A stretch of DNA of 6,119 bases from an uncultured Asticcacaulis sp. (GTDB lineage: Bacteria > Pseudomonadota > Alphaproteobacteria > Caulobacterales > Caulobacteraceae): the NCBI GenBank assembly GCA_946480525.1, contig CAMLLA010000263.1, positions 1 to 6,119 of the forward strand, given 5' to 3'. Shown in pieces: positions 5,408-6,119 of the stretch (position 1 is the first letter of the stretch; every line of letters begins with the position of its first letter). Under the pieces are notes generated by a model. That model ran no database searches, was not told where the DNA came from, and saw nothing but the letters and a program-made list of their open reading frames with translations. Made by a program: the position numbers and the translations under genes.

Positions 5408-6119
5408 ATGCCGGAAACCTTTCAAGATCTGCTGCACTGGACGCCCGAACTTCAGAAGCGCTTCACGCGCGACAACCTGTTGTTCCAGCATGACCTGCAC
5501 ACATCGGAGCTGTTTTCCGATGAAGCCCTGATCGCCCTGATCGACCGCTTTCCGCGCGAAGGCGTGGAGGTCTTCACCATGGGCTACGACCCGACCAACT
5601 GGAAACAGTGGTTCTTCGGGCGGCGCAGCAACCGCGACGGCAGCGATCTCGATGGCCGCCAGCTGATGGAGGGCGTGCGCGCCGGCCGGCTGTGGCTGAA
5701 CCTGCGCAAGGTCAACCACCACGATCCGTCCGTCGGCGCCCTCTGCGACCGCATGTTTGAGGAAATCTCGGCCAGGACGGGCATTTCGACATTGAAGCCC
5801 GACCTGGGCCTTTTGATCTCATCGCCCAACGGCCACGTCTTCTACCATCTCGACATGCCGCTGGTCATGCTGTGGCAGATCCGCGGTGTAAAGACCGTCT
5901 ACCTCTATCCGCCCCAGGCGCCGTGCGTCGCCGACGAGGTCCTGGAAGGGATCGCCCTGCGCGAGTCGGATGAGCAGATGCGTTTCGATCCGGCCTTCGA
6001 CCGTCTGGCCTATGTCCATGATCTCAAGCCCGGCGAAATGCTGACCTGGGTCCAGAACGCGCCGCATCGCATCGTCAACCGCGACATGGTCAATGTGTCG
6101 CTGTCGATCGAGTTCATGA
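5408..6119 (+). CDS. Cupin_8/JmjC-like protein, possible Fe(II)/2-oxoglutarate oxygenase (partial, runs off the right edge)
   Basis: The visible 237 residues have no stop before the window ends. The C-terminal half follows the cupin_8 (JmjC-like) pattern. GHVFYHLDMP gives an HxD pair at H147 and D149, GVKTVYLYPP (160-169) matches the 'GrKrf.LyPP' strand, and PGEML...APHRIVN supplies the distal histidine H220. H147, D149 and H220 form a complete facial triad, so iron binding and a 2-oxoglutarate-dependent hydroxylase activity are plausible, with K162 a possible co-substrate contact; these roles are inferred from the fold. The first ~130 residues (W-rich near 65-70, RLWLNLRKVNHHDP at 94-107) resemble no domain I can name. 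GGGGAG at 5396-5401, six bases before the ATG, is a strong ribosome binding site. The gene begins 2 nt after the glycosyltransferase stop. The SLSIEF strand near the edge is close to the usual end of the domain. Confidence 0.75.
   Translation, partial: MPETFQDLLHWTPELQKRFTRDNLLFQHDLHTSELFSDEALIALIDRFPREGVEVFTMGYDPTNWKQWFFGRRSNRDGSDLDGRQLMEGVRAGRLWLNLRKVNHHDPSVGALCDRMFEEISARTGISTLKPDLGLLISSPNGHVFYHLDMPLVMLWQIRGVKTVYLYPPQAPCVADEVLEGIALRESDEQMRFDPAFDRLAYVHDLKPGEMLTWVQNAPHRIVNRDMVNVSLSIEFM

Noticed and set aside
5396..5410. Possible frameshift or fusion between the glycosyltransferase and cupin genes
   Set aside because: The TAA at 5403-5405 is followed by an ATG with a strong SD at proper spacing, so these are two separate genes.

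Overview
The window reads as chromosomal DNA of a GC-rich alphaproteobacterium. Codon use is strongly GC-biased and intergenic gaps are short. An acyltransferase of the type used in cell-surface polysaccharide work and a TTAA-N7-TTAA box (the CtrA consensus) hint at Caulobacterales, but this placement is inference and no marker gene is present.

Left edge (1-385, + strand): the last codons of a probable antitoxin overlap by ATGA the start of a complete RelE/ParE-type toxin. This is the end of a type II toxin-antitoxin operon whose antitoxin lies mostly outside the window. The toxin gene overlaps by 4 bp the convergent gene that follows.

Middle (382-3044, all - strand): read in transcription order, there is a small four-helix membrane protein (3044-2628), a 63-residue XRE-type repressor (2623-2432), and two tandem TraB/GumN-family proteins (2400-1477 and 1410-382). 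The first pair is a typical membrane protein plus small regulator module, preceded by an operator-like near-palindrome that covers the -35 element. The two TraB/GumN genes look like an old tandem duplication. Between them lies a perfect 12-bp hairpin followed by a short T run, whose 3' arm holds the Shine-Dalgarno of the second gene, and a CtrA-like box overlaps the end of the first gene. Gaps of 4, 31 and 66 nt make a four-gene operon possible.

Divergent intergenic region (3045-3254, 210 nt): promoter and operator elements for the - strand module, and presumably the start signals of the + strand cluster.

Right part (3255-6119, + strand): three tightly packed genes with gaps of 9 and 2 nt. 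They encode a GNAT/FemAB-like N-acyltransferase, a family 2 glycosyltransferase with a C-terminal hydrophobic segment, and a cupin_8/JmjC-like protein with an intact HxD...H metal triad that runs off the window. Together they suggest a set for building and decorating a surface glycan or glycoconjugate. No RNA gene, insertion sequence, CRISPR array or origin was seen, and no stretch above 300 bases lacks a gene.
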